From Collinsella sp. (GTDB taxonomy: Bacteria; Actinomycetota; Coriobacteriia; Coriobacteriales; Coriobacteriaceae), in NCBI GenBank assembly GCA_031296755.1, contig JAUMMZ010000049.1, positions 1 through 14,115 on the forward strand: DNA of 14,115 nucleotides, read 5' to 3'. Below the pieces are notes generated by a model. That model had not been told where the DNA came from and ran no database searches. It was given only the letters and a program-made list of their open reading frames with translations. The position numbers and the translations under genes were made by a program. Shown piece after piece: positions 1 to 7,170 of this stretch. How positions within the stretch are numbered: position 1 is the first letter of the stretch; every line of letters starts with the position of its first letter.

Positions 1-78
1 AGGCGCCGCGCGCTCGGGCGGCGCGCCAGGGAGATAGTGGACGAGATAGTCGAGAAGCGCGGTCTCAAGAAGGAGTAA
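1..78 (+). CDS. C-terminal tail of an unidentified protein (5' truncated)
   Basis: Reading from base 1, an open frame gives 25 residues and stops at TAA 76-78. The tail is very basic and helical, with alternating Arg, Lys and Glu, and ends in GLKKE. No start is present because the gene enters from outside the window. Nothing in this short piece identifies a family. The strong charge pattern and GC-rich third positions fit a real coding end, but it could be an accidental open frame. The next convincing gene starts about 670 bases downstream, so this gene is probably the last of its unit. Confidence 0.5.
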   Translation, partial: RRRALGRRAREIVDEIVEKRGLKKE

Positions 79-387
79 CATCGGGACTTGCAGCGACGGA
101 CCTCAGGACACTCTTACACCACGTCTGCGCGCGCGACCGAGATAATAAGCGAATGTGGAATATCTTGGCGCCAAGCAGCCTGTGCGGAACTCAAAAAGGG
201 CTCGTGGGGCGGAAAAACGCTGCTACTAAATTGGTATCAGTACTCATATATGCCGTTTTTTGCACACGGCACCCTGAGACGGGTGCCCCGGAGCTCCCCG
301 TAGGGGAGCTCCGGGCTTCATGGGGGCACGAATGGTCCGTCCCGACCTGCGAAATCTGTACTCGAGATGCGAATAGCGTCCCTAACC
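79..387. other. Intergenic stretch with several hairpins, no convincing gene
   Basis: Short open frames exist here in two frames, but none has a good ribosome-binding site or a recognisable product. The stretch holds a perfect 12-bp palindrome CTTGGCGCCAAG (164-175). Three adjacent or overlapping hairpins follow: TGCCG/CGGCA (251-255/267-271), GGCACCC/GGGTGCC (268-274/281-287) and a 13-bp perfect stem (287-299/303-315). It may hold the terminator of the upstream gene or a dispersed intergenic repeat. I cannot decide between these from one copy. Confidence 0.5.
287..315 (+). terminator. Strong 13-bp hairpin, possible terminator without a T-run
   Basis: CCCGGAGCTCCCC (287-299) is followed by a GTA loop and its perfect complement GGGGAGCTCCGGG (303-315). 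It directly follows a second hairpin (268-287). No T-tract follows, so this is either a U-less terminator for the upstream gene or another structured element. Its sequence resembles the real terminator at 1825-1864, which shares the CTCCCC/GGGGAG core. Confidence 0.4.
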
Positions 388-416
388 TTAAACTATAGCT
401 TGAACTTAGCTATAAT
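388..416 (+). promoter_or_regulatory. Predicted sigma70-type promoter upstream of the lipoprotein gene
   Basis: A consensus -10 box TATAAT (411-416) lies 17 bases after a weak -35 box TTAAAC (388-393, three of six consensus bases). Transcription would start near 423, leaving a leader of more than 300 nucleotides before the lipoprotein start at 748. The call rests on sequence match only. Confidence 0.5.
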
Positions 417-422
417 GCGCTA

Positions 423-747
423 CGTTCCTGCCAGGCTGTGGTTGCGGACGGACGAAATGCCCATCCTAGTCCAAGACAGACGCGGTCAAAGGGATCCACG
501 TAAGCGACCGCGTGCGCGCGGCGCGATCATGGCGCGTCCTAGATGTAAGCCGCACCGTCCGTTCTACTTTCTTTGGGGCAATACCGCCTCGCGGGCGAGC
601 GGGCCAGTCGTGAAGGTGGCTGCGGCCTCCTGAGCAAACGCCCCGGTGCGCAAGTGTGGGGTCAAATACCAGGTCAGCTGGTGGGAACAACCCGATATTC
701 CGTGCAGGGCACGGATCGTATGCGACACAGAAGGCAGGGTAGTGGAC
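423..747 (+). other. Long, potentially structured 5' leader of unknown class
   Basis: No convincing gene lies here. After the predicted transcription start, CGGACGG (445-451) can pair with CCGTCCG (555-561), enclosing a perfect 8-bp stem ACGCGGTC/GACCGCGT (480-487/506-513). Smaller stems CCAG/CTGG (669-672/678-681) and CCGTG/CACGG (700-704/710-714) lie nearer the gene. I compared it by eye with tmRNA, RNase P, SRP, T-box and common riboswitch motifs and could not match any. It may be a regulatory leader, a small RNA or simply GC-rich spacer. Confidence 0.3.
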
Positions 748-1758
748 ATGGTGAGGGGCAGCTTGATGCATGCGGCTCGGTTAGGTGCTGGGACCGCGGC
801 GGTCATTGCCGTTTTGGGCCTGAGTGGATGCGCGTTCAATCCACTGTCCACGTTCACGACGCCCACGATCGACCAGATCGAGCGCGAGACCGTTACCCCC
901 ACGGTATCGGACAATGCCCTGGTCACGCCGGGAACCCTGACTGTCGCTCTCGATACTTCCGATGCCCCGCAAGCCATGCAGGATGCCGACGGAAACCTCA
1001 CGGGCTATGCGGTCGATGCCGCTCGTGCCCTCGCATGCCGCATGGGTCTCAAGGTCGCCTTTGTCGATGCGTCCTCGGCCGATTCCGCGCTCAGCGATAA
1101 AAAGGCCGACATCTTCATTGGTGACGTCAGGTCTACGGACGGCGATATCAGCTCGCTTGGCACCTGTCTGTACGACGCCCCCGCCGTATTCGGCAAGAGC
1201 AGCGACGGAGAGTCGCTGAGCGTTTCGACCGAAACGCTTAACACCGCTACCCTGGGCGTTCAGACCTCTTCGGCCTCGCAGGAAGCGCTCGCCAAGCAGA
1301 GCATTACGGCCAACCAAAAGACCTTCTCCAACATCAATGAGTGCTTTGAGGCGCTCGAGTCGGGCGAAGTCGATTACGTGATCTGTGATTCCACGGCCGG
1401 TGGTTACCTCGCGCGCCTGATGAGCCAGATCTCCTATGTCGGCACGCTCGAGACGCCCTCCACGCTTGGCGTCGCAGGCCTTAGCTCTAACGGTGAGCTG
1501 TGCCGTGCCGTGAATGATGTCCTCGACGGCATCACGGTCGACGGTACGCTCGAGGCGGTCCACTGCGTCTGGTACGGCCAAATGCCCTATGACCTTACCG
1601 CCAAGACTGTTTCGGGGGCCAATGTGCAGGCATCCGACTCCACGTCCAACGAGACCGAGTCCTCCGATGGCGACGCCTCCGATAACAACGGCGACAGTCC
1701 GTCGTCTAGCCAGGAGGGCGCCATCACCGACGATAACATCAACAAGCTCAATAGCTAG
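748..1758 (+). CDS. Solute-binding lipoprotein, family 3 (transporter substrate-binding domain)
   Basis: Predicted membrane-anchored binding protein of 336 residues, on the outer face of the cytoplasmic membrane. The N-terminus has basic residues, a hydrophobic stretch (about 13-25) and a lipobox LSGC with Cys28 as the likely lipidated residue. The following domain (about 55-290) has the layout of family 3 amino-acid-type binding proteins: a TLTVALDTSDAP strand, a G-Y-A-V-D-A-A-R-A-L-A helix and a later ESGEVDYVICDS segment. The last 45 residues are a low-complexity Ser/Asp/Asn/Glu tail. I chose ATG 748 (AGGG eight bases upstream). ATG 766, with GAGGGG seven bases upstream, is equally possible and keeps the lipobox. 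The frame is open upstream to 646. No permease or ATPase gene is adjacent, so partner and ligand are unknown. The gene is flanked by a promoter and a terminator, so it looks monocistronic. Confidence 0.8.
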   Translation: MVRGSLMHAARLGAGTAAVIAVLGLSGCAFNPLSTFTTPTIDQIERETVTPTVSDNALVTPGTLTVALDTSDAPQAMQDADGNLTGYAVDAARALACRMGLKVAFVDASSADSALSDKKADIFIGDVRSTDGDISSLGTCLYDAPAVFGKSSDGESLSVSTETLNTATLGVQTSSASQEALAKQSITANQKTFSNINECFEALESGEVDYVICDSTAGGYLARLMSQISYVGTLETPSTLGVAGLSSNGELCRAVNDVLDGITVDGTLEAVHCVWYGQMPYDLTAKTVSGANVQASDSTSNETESSDGDASDNNGDSPSSSQEGAITDDNINKLNS

Positions 1759-1824
1759 TTATTGGTAGGGGTGGCGCCCGCCGTACACCGAACAAGGCGC
1801 TTCTTCACGGTTTCAACACGCATG

Positions 1825-1864
1825 GCCGGGTCTCCCCAATAGGGGAGCCCGGCTTTTCTATTTT
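1825..1864 (+). terminator. Intrinsic terminator of the lipoprotein gene
   Basis: GCCGGG-T-CTCCCC (1825-1837, one bulged T) pairs with GGGGAGCCCGGC (1842-1853) around an AATA loop. TTTTCTATTTT follows, a typical U-rich tail. Confidence 0.9.
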
Positions 1865-2075
1865 GGTAAAAACAGCAGGTAAAAGCTGATTTTCAGGAGA
1901 AAAACTAGCTTTGCCGACGCCTTCCTATAGCGCACTTTGCTACAGAAAAGTGCGAGACTTCGGTATGCGGTATCAAGCGGTCGTTATTCGGGTCTTTGGG
2001 AATTCGGGTGATTAAATGCACGGCAATGGGTACATAGCCAGTACAGTAAGTCCCCGAGGCAGATTGGAGCCACGT
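1865..2075 (+). promoter_or_regulatory. hpf upstream region with a hairpin, no clear promoter
   Basis: About 210 bases separate the terminator from the hpf start. A perfect 8-bp stem CGCACTTT/AAAGTGCG (1931-1938/1947-1954) with an 8-base loop is the clearest element. I found no -35/-10 pair at good spacing. The frame of hpf stays open to an ATG at 2016, but the RBS and homology support the ATG at 2076. Confidence 0.35.
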
Positions 2076-2660
2076 ATGGATATCAAGGTTTCTGGACGCA
2101 AGACGACGGTAACCGATGCTCTGCGTGCGCATGTGGATGAGAAGATCGGCGAGGCGCTCAAGGTTTTCGACATCGAGCCCATGACAGTCGACGTCGTGCT
2201 TCGCTATGAGAAGAACCCCTCGAACCCCAACCCGGCAATCGTCGAGGTCACGGTTCGTGCCCGCGGCTCTGTGATTCGCGTTGCCGAGCACGGCGCAGAT
2301 ATGTATGCCGCCATCGATCTCTCCGCCGATAAGGTCACCCGCCAGCTGCGCAAGTTCAAGACCAAGGTCGTGGATAACCGCCAGGGTGGTGCCAGCGCCG
2401 CGGATGTTGCGCCGGTCGAGCGCGTCGAGGATCTGGCCGACCTGCTGCTGCCCGAGGAGGACGACGACCTGCTCGTCCGCGAGAAGGTCATCGATGTCAC
2501 TCCGATGACTGAGGAGCAGGCGCTGGTGCAGACCGATTTGCTGGGCCACGACTTCTACGTGTTCGAGAACGCGACGACCGGCCTTATCAATGTGGTGTAT
2601 CACCGTAAGAATGGTGGATATGGCATCATCAAGCCCCGCATCGAAACACTTGACGAGTAA
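2076..2660 (+). CDS. hpf: Ribosome hibernation promoting factor, long form
   Basis: This 194-residue protein binds the small ribosomal subunit and drives formation of inactive 100S ribosome dimers in stationary phase or stress. The N-terminal domain (about 1-100) begins MDIKVSGRKTTVTDALR, as in the HPF/RaiA/YfiA family. An acidic linker (about 110-140) leads to the C-terminal dimerisation domain that defines the long form, with the signature LLGHDFYVFENATTG and then NVVYHRKNGGYGIIKP. The start at 2076 is chosen because GGAG (2066-2069) lies six bases upstream and the family N-terminus begins there; a longer reading from 2016 adds 20 unlike residues. The gene stands alone between two terminators. 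The family assignment is secure. Confidence 0.95.
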   Translation: MDIKVSGRKTTVTDALRAHVDEKIGEALKVFDIEPMTVDVVLRYEKNPSNPNPAIVEVTVRARGSVIRVAEHGADMYAAIDLSADKVTRQLRKFKTKVVDNRQGGASAADVAPVERVEDLADLLLPEEDDDLLVREKVIDVTPMTEEQALVQTDLLGHDFYVFENATTGLINVVYHRKNGGYGIIKPRIETLDE

Positions 2661-2689
2661 AATACGTTAACTTGCATGAGTTAACGGTT

Positions 2690-2721
2690 GGCGGCCATCC
2701 CATGCGGGTGGCCGCCTTTTT
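2690..2721 (+). terminator. Intrinsic terminator of hpf
   Basis: GGCGGCCA-T-CCC (2690-2701, one bulged T) pairs with GGGTGGCCGCC (2706-2716) around a four-base loop and is followed by TTTTT. A smaller repeat, GTTAAC (2666-2671 and 2680-2685), lies between the stop codon and this hairpin. The DegV gene begins only 19 bases later, so its promoter must overlap this region or transcription reads through. Confidence 0.9.
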
Positions 2722-2739
2722 ACGTAAGGAGTCGCTTTG

Positions 2740-3693
2740 ATGGACAAGGCCGCATCTACCGGTCATTCGGACCGTTGCCGCATCGTCGTCGATACCTGCT
2801 GCGACTTTAGCCCCGAGGTCGCCGCGAACCTCGATGTCGATATCCTGGGTTTCCCCTTCATTATCGATGGCGAGGAGCGCACAGACGACATCTGGTCGAG
2901 CATCACGCCCAAGGAGTTTTACGACCGCATGCGCGCTGGTGCCCGCGTGTCCACCTCGGCTGTGTCGCTCGGTCGCTATATCGAGTTCTTTACCGAGTGC
3001 GCCAAAGAGGGCACGCCCACGGTCTACCTGTGCTTTACCTCGGCGCTGTCGTCGAGCTACAACTCCGCGTGCCAGGCGGCAGATGCCGTGCGCGCCGAGT
3101 ATCCCGATTTTGAGCTGTACGTGGTCGACAACGCTCTGCCCTGCGCGACCGGCGCGCTCTTGGCGCTCGAGGCCGTGCGCCAGCGTTCGGCGGGACTGAC
3201 CGCCAAGCAGCTGGTCGATTGGGCAAACGAGGCAAAGACCTACGTCCACGGCTACTTTACGCTCGAGAGCTTCGACGCACTGGCTGCCGGCGGCCGCATT
3301 CCGCCCGCGGCGGCGCAGCTCACGGCAAAGCTCGACGTCAAGCCCGAGCTCTCCTACGACCTGGCCGGCTCGCTGTCGCTGATCGGCGTCAACCGCGGCC
3401 GCAAGAAGGCGCTCAAGTCCATCCTCAAGTCGTTCCGCGAGAACTACGTGCCCGATCGCACCATGCCCATCGCCATCATGACGGCCGATGCCGAAAAGGA
3501 TGGTGACTGGCTCGAAGCCGCCATCCGCAAGGAGGAGGGTTGCGCCGACGTCACGATCATTCGCGGCTCCGTGGGTCCCACCATCGGCTCGCACGTGGGC
3601 TCCGGCATGGTGGGCTGCGCGTTTTGGGGTAAGAACCGCGCCGACAAGGCGTCGCTTTCCGACCGTATCGCCCGCCGCGTGCGCGGTCAGTAG
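2740..3693 (+). CDS. DegV family fatty-acid-binding protein
   Basis: This 317-residue cytoplasmic protein belongs to the DegV family, whose members (FakB proteins) bind a fatty acid and present it to the FakA kinase. Visible family features are the N-terminal VVDTCCDF (16-23, replacing the usual D-S-T), RVSTSAVS (about 69-76), TSALSSSYNSA, SFDALAAGGRI (about 177-187) and the C-terminal GSHVGSGMVGCAFWG (from about 283), where a conserved His and Gly residues contact the lipid in known structures. ATG 2740 is preferred over TTG 2737 because AAGGAG (2726-2731) is then eight bases upstream. No fakA is in the window. The next gene starts 98 bases downstream with no terminator seen, so co-transcription is possible. 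The ligand cannot be told from sequence. Confidence 0.9.
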   Translation: MDKAASTGHSDRCRIVVDTCCDFSPEVAANLDVDILGFPFIIDGEERTDDIWSSITPKEFYDRMRAGARVSTSAVSLGRYIEFFTECAKEGTPTVYLCFTSALSSSYNSACQAADAVRAEYPDFELYVVDNALPCATGALLALEAVRQRSAGLTAKQLVDWANEAKTYVHGYFTLESFDALAAGGRIPPAAAQLTAKLDVKPELSYDLAGSLSLIGVNRGRKKALKSILKSFRENYVPDRTMPIAIMTADAEKDGDWLEAAIRKEEGCADVTIIRGSVGPTIGSHVGSGMVGCAFWGKNRADKASLSDRIARRVRGQ

Positions 3694-3791
3694 GCAAGCG
3701 CTGCGTCCGTAATCGCCCTCGACTCACAGCCCAAACGCTGGCACCGAGTATTCAACCTGGTAACAACACCCAACCCAAAAGGAAAGGTTTC

Positions 3792-4871
3792 ATGGCAAAC
3801 AAGCTCTCCGTCGCATTCATTGGCACCGGAATCATGGGTGCCCCCATCGCCGGCCACATTCTGGACGCCGGCTATTCCGTCACGGTCAACAACCGCACCA
3901 AGTCCAAGGCGGCGGCGCTTATCGAGCGCGGCGCCGTCTGGGCAGATACGCCGGCCGATGCCGCGGCGAACGCCGATGTCGTCTTTACCATGGTGGGCTA
4001 TCCCTCCGAGGTCGAGGAACTCTACCTGGCGGGCGACGGCCTGCTCGCGTGCACTAAGCCCGGCGCGGTCTTGATCGACCTCACCACGAGCTCGCCCGAG
4101 CTTGCCCGTGACATTGCCGAGGCCGCCCAGGTTTCTGGTCGCATGGCGTTTGACTGCCCCGTCACCGGCGGCGAGTCGGGCGCTATCGCCGGTACGCTCA
4201 CGGCTATCGTGGGCGCTACCGAGAACGACATCGCGCCGGTCCGCGACATCCTTGCCACCTTTGCGGCCAACATCTGCTGCTTCGACGGCGCCGGCAAGGG
4301 CCAGGCTGCCAAGCTCGCCAACCAGGTGTCGCTGGGCGCCTGCATGGTCGGCATGGCAGACGCCATGGCATTTGCCGAGCTGAGCGGCCTTGATCTTGAG
4401 AAGACCCGTCAGATGATCCTGGGTGGCACCGGCAAGTCCGGCGCCATGGAGAGCCTGGCGCCCAAGGCGCTCGACGGCGACTACAAGCCCGGCTTTATGG
4501 TCGAGCACTTCATCAAGGACCTGCGCTTGGCGCTCGCCTATGCCGACGATCGCGAGCTTGCGCTGCCCGGCGCCGACGTGGCCTTTACGCTCTACGACAT
4601 GCTCGATGCCATCGGTGGTGCCAAGCTGGGCACCCAGGCCATCACAGTCCTCTATAAGGAGGAGGCCGATGCCATCGCCGCCGGTCTGGACTGGTCGCAG
4701 TATCGTCCCGAAGAGCACGGTGCTCACGAGGACGGCTGCGGTTGCGGCGAGCACGGCGACGACCATGAGTGCGGTTGCGGCCACCACCATGGCGAGGACC
4801 ACGAGTGCTGCGGCGGCCACGGCCATGATGATGGCCACGAGTGCTGCTGCGGCCACCATCACGGGGAGTAG
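3792..4871 (+). CDS. NAD(P)-dependent beta-hydroxyacid dehydrogenase (3-hydroxyisobutyrate dehydrogenase type) with His/Cys-rich tail
   Basis: This 359-residue protein has a core (1-306) of the 3-hydroxyisobutyrate / tartronate semialdehyde / 6-phosphogluconate dehydrogenase superfamily. The Rossmann motif GTGIMG is at 11-16, the substrate-binding segment DCPVTGGESGA in the middle, and the catalytic segment GKGQAAKLAN carries the expected Lys174 and Asn177. The reaction would be oxidation or reduction of a short beta-hydroxyacid or its semialdehyde; the substrate is not clear. Residues 307-359 are unlike the family: 14 His and 9 Cys in 53 residues, with acidic residues and glycine, in repeats of a D-x-H-E-C-x-C-G-H-H-H-G-E unit. 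This looks like a metal-binding tail. The start is supported by GGAAAGG just upstream. The next gene starts five bases after the stop, so the two are likely co-translated. Confidence 0.88.
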   Translation: MANKLSVAFIGTGIMGAPIAGHILDAGYSVTVNNRTKSKAAALIERGAVWADTPADAAANADVVFTMVGYPSEVEELYLAGDGLLACTKPGAVLIDLTTSSPELARDIAEAAQVSGRMAFDCPVTGGESGAIAGTLTAIVGATENDIAPVRDILATFAANICCFDGAGKGQAAKLANQVSLGACMVGMADAMAFAELSGLDLEKTRQMILGGTGKSGAMESLAPKALDGDYKPGFMVEHFIKDLRLALAYADDRELALPGADVAFTLYDMLDAIGGAKLGTQAITVLYKEEADAIAAGLDWSQYRPEEHGAHEDGCGCGEHGDDHECGCGHHHGEDHECCGGHGHDDGHECCCGHHHGE

Positions 4872-4876
4872 CGCCC

Positions 4877-5305
4877 ATGAGCTGGACGTTCGTGGTGCTT
4901 GCGCTGGTGCTCTTTCTCTTTGCGATCTACATTGGCTTTTTGTGCGGCCAGTGGGCGTGCGAAAAGCGCGTCATCACCAAGCGCGACTACTGGATTGCCA
5001 ACTTTGCGGGAGCGGCGGCAGTCATCCTGCTGACCTGGGTGTTCTCGCTGTTCCCGCTGGTGCAGTTTGCGCCGATCGGCTGGCTCGGCGGCTTTATCGC
5101 CGGCCTTAAGATGAGCTTTGGCGAGTCCGTCGGTCCGTGGCGCAAACACGACGAGGTCTTTAACGTTAACAAGGCTCACCGCGCCGCCGCCGACGCGGGC
5201 GATGCCGAGGAGCGCCGCCGTGCGCGTCGCAATGGCGCGGCCGACCGACAGCTCATCTCGGTCACCGATGACAGCAAGGGTGCTGACAAGCACGCTAAGA
5301 AATAG
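4877..5305 (+). CDS. Small membrane protein of unknown function
   Basis: This 142-residue protein has a hydrophobic first segment (about 3-23), a short basic loop, and a second hydrophobic region (about 39-80) that could span once or twice. It ends in a hydrophilic, strongly charged tail of about 60 residues rich in Arg, Asp and Ala, probably cytoplasmic. I do not recognise a family. ATG 4877 is chosen over upstream starts because GGGGAG (4863-4868), inside the last codons of the dehydrogenase gene, is eight bases away. This suggests translational coupling. Only 15 bases separate it from the HEAT-like gene, so it belongs to the same run. Confidence 0.75.
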   Translation: MSWTFVVLALVLFLFAIYIGFLCGQWACEKRVITKRDYWIANFAGAAAVILLTWVFSLFPLVQFAPIGWLGGFIAGLKMSFGESVGPWRKHDEVFNVNKAHRAAADAGDAEERRRARRNGAADRQLISVTDDSKGADKHAKK

Positions 5306-5320
5306 TAAAAAGAGGTAACT

Positions 5321-6019
5321 ATGGCAGAAAACAAAGACGAACAGCTCACCGACGAGGAGCTGGCACAGCTTCAGCTGGCAGAGGAGAACGAGAACGCCGT
5401 CGACCGTCTGGTCCAGGAGCTCGGCTGCCCCACGCGCCGCATTCGCCAGTTTGCCGCTCGCGTGCTGCACCTGCTTGCCGAGCGCGATCCGCAGCGCGTC
5501 GTGCCCTGCGTGCCCGCGCTGATCGAGGCGCTCGACCGCCCCGAGGCGCAGACCCGCTGGGAGGCCCTCGATGCCCTGACGGCGCTCGCTACCACCTGCC
5601 CCGAGCAGCTGGGCGATGCCTTTGAGGGCGCCGAGACTGCACTGTTCGACGAGATCTCCTCCACGCTGCGCTATGCCGCCTTCCGCCTGCTGTGCGTGTG
5701 GGGTGCCACGAGCGTCGAGCGTTCGCGCGAGGCTTGGCCCATCCTGGACGAGGCTATCCAGTGCTACCACGGCGACCTTGAGTATCGCGACATGCTCGGT
5801 TGCCTGTACGAGTTTTGCCAGGGCGAGATCGACGCCGAGGTTGCCGAGAAGCTCGCGCTGCGCCTTAAGTTCGACGCCGAGAACGGCAAGGGCAGCTATC
5901 TCAAGGCCCGTTCGAGCGAGATTTGCGAAATGCTTGTTAAACGTTTTGGCCTGGATCTCTCCAAAAAGAAGAAGCGTGCTAGCGTTAAAAAATCTGAGGC
6001 CGCCGAAGACGAGGAGTAA
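5321..6019 (+). CDS. HEAT-like repeat protein of unknown function
   Basis: This 232-residue predicted cytoplasmic, all-helical protein has an acidic N-terminus (1-24). Then come paired helices resembling HEAT or armadillo repeats, for example RIRQFAARVLHLLAERDP followed by VPALIEALDRPEAQTRWEAL and further helices to about 205. The C-terminus is a Lys-rich patch (SKKKKRASVKK) and an acidic end. Such repeats usually mediate protein-protein contacts; no catalytic motif is seen. AGAGG lies five bases before ATG 5321. The gene sits between the small membrane protein and isocitrate dehydrogenase with only short gaps on both sides, so its function may relate to one of those. I cannot name a partner. 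Confidence 0.75.
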   Translation: MAENKDEQLTDEELAQLQLAEENENAVDRLVQELGCPTRRIRQFAARVLHLLAERDPQRVVPCVPALIEALDRPEAQTRWEALDALTALATTCPEQLGDAFEGAETALFDEISSTLRYAAFRLLCVWGATSVERSREAWPILDEAIQCYHGDLEYRDMLGCLYEFCQGEIDAEVAEKLALRLKFDAENGKGSYLKARSSEICEMLVKRFGLDLSKKKKRASVKKSEAAEDEE

Positions 6020-6025
6020 CAGATT

Positions 6026-7111
6026 ATGGCGCACGATGTAGTCCTGATTCCCGGTGACGGTATCGGTCCCGAGATTACGCAGGCCATGCGCCGCGTGGTC
6101 GAGGCCACTGGTGTCCAGATCAACTGGAACGTCCAGGAGGCCGGCGCCGGCGTCATGGACGAGTTTGGCACGCCGCTGCCCCAGCACGTGCTCGATGCGG
6201 TCGCCGAGACCAAGGTTGCCATCAAGGGCCCCATCACCACACCGGTCGGCACGGGTTTCCGCAGCGTCAACGTGGCCCTGCGCAAGCACTTCGACCTGTA
6301 CGCCTGCGTGCGACCTTGCCTGTCGCAGCCGGGCGATGGCTCGCGCTTCCGCGACGTTGACCTGGTTATTGTGCGCGAGAACACCGAGGACCTCTACGCC
6401 GGTATCGAGTTCGATGAGGGCGCTGCCGAGGTCGAGGAACTCTCGCAGCTTGTCGAGCGTTCGGGCCAAAAGACCTTCGCCGTCGATTCCGCGATCTCGA
6501 TCAAGCCGATCTCTATCGCCAAGAGCCGCCGCATTGTGGAGTATGCCTTTGAGTATGCCCGCCGCTGCGGCCGCAAAAAGGTGACGGCCGTGCACAAGGC
6601 CAACATCATGAAGGCGACCGACGGCCTGTTCCTGCGCGTGGCGCGCGAGGTGGCCGCCAACTATCCTGATATCGAGTTCAACGACAAGATTGTCGACGCC
6701 ACCTGCATGGGCCTGGTCCAAAACCCCAACGACTTCGATGTCCTGGTACTGCCCAACCTGTACGGCGACATCGTGAGCGACCTGTGCGCTGGCCTGGTGG
6801 GCGGCTTAGGCATGGCTCCCGGCTCCAACATCGGTGCCGATTGCGCCATCTTCGAGGCAACGCACGGCTCCGCGCCCGATATCGCTGGCCAGGATATCGC
6901 CAACCCCACGGCCGAGATTCTCTCTGCTGCGATGATGCTCGATCACCTGGGCGAGAACGACGCTGCCAATCGCATTCGCGCCGCCGTCTCTGCCACGCTC
7001 GACGAGGGCGAGCAGGTTACCGGTGACGTGCGTCGTGCTCAGACCGGCTCCGTCGAGGGCGCCGTGGGCACGCAGGCCTTTGCCGATGCCGTTATCGCGC
7101 ACCTGGCCTAA
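6026..7111 (+). CDS. icd: Isocitrate dehydrogenase, NAD-dependent type
   Basis: This 361-residue enzyme of the isocitrate/isopropylmalate dehydrogenase family is predicted to convert isocitrate to 2-oxoglutarate and CO2, supplying 2-oxoglutarate for glutamate synthesis. The N-terminus is LIPGDGIGPEIT. Substrate residues appear in TGFRSVNVALRKHF (Ser80, Asn82, Arg), followed by CVRP. RENTEDLYAGIE (117-128) favours isocitrate over isopropylmalate. Lys191 in HKANIMK and the metal-binding Asp residues in NLYGDIVSD (244-252) are present. Asp285 in HGSAPDIAG is the residue type typical of NAD-using members, where NADP enzymes carry a basic residue. GAGGAG (6011-6016), within the end of the preceding gene, is nine bases before ATG 6026. 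The gene is last in its run. A homoisocitrate or tartrate-type relative is a less likely alternative. Confidence 0.88.
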   Translation: MAHDVVLIPGDGIGPEITQAMRRVVEATGVQINWNVQEAGAGVMDEFGTPLPQHVLDAVAETKVAIKGPITTPVGTGFRSVNVALRKHFDLYACVRPCLSQPGDGSRFRDVDLVIVRENTEDLYAGIEFDEGAAEVEELSQLVERSGQKTFAVDSAISIKPISIAKSRRIVEYAFEYARRCGRKKVTAVHKANIMKATDGLFLRVAREVAANYPDIEFNDKIVDATCMGLVQNPNDFDVLVLPNLYGDIVSDLCAGLVGGLGMAPGSNIGADCAIFEATHGSAPDIAGQDIANPTAEILSAAMMLDHLGENDAANRIRAAVSATLDEGEQVTGDVRRAQTGSVEGAVGTQAFADAVIAHLA

Positions 7112-7170
7112 GGCATGCGCGCTGCAAACGCCTAAATAGTACTTAAGTGTTTGCGTATAACCTAAGAATC

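Noticed and set aside
88..398. Two short open frames in the first intergenic stretch
   Set aside because: Starts are weak, there is no clear Shine-Dalgarno, the frames cross strong hairpins, and the products are unlike any family I know.
660..700. Possible SRP RNA or tRNA T-loop (ACCAGGTCAG and GGTCAAAT)
   Set aside because: The rest of the conserved SRP loop (GGAAGGAAGCAG) is missing, and the bases around the T-loop-like piece do not pair.
725..750. Possible RNase P RNA end (ACAGAAGGC)
   Set aside because: The other conserved blocks, such as GAGGAAAGTC, are absent upstream, so the match is chance.
3687..4862. Open frame on the - strand with Ala/Val-rich start (about 391 codons)
   Set aside because: It is a shadow of the dehydrogenase gene. 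The low-complexity start is simply the reverse reading of the His/Cys tail repeats.
4859..6721. Very long open frame on the - strand (about 620 codons)
   Set aside because: It lies exactly opposite three well-supported genes on the + strand, including isocitrate dehydrogenase. Its residues do not match any family, and GC-rich codon use commonly leaves the antisense frame open.
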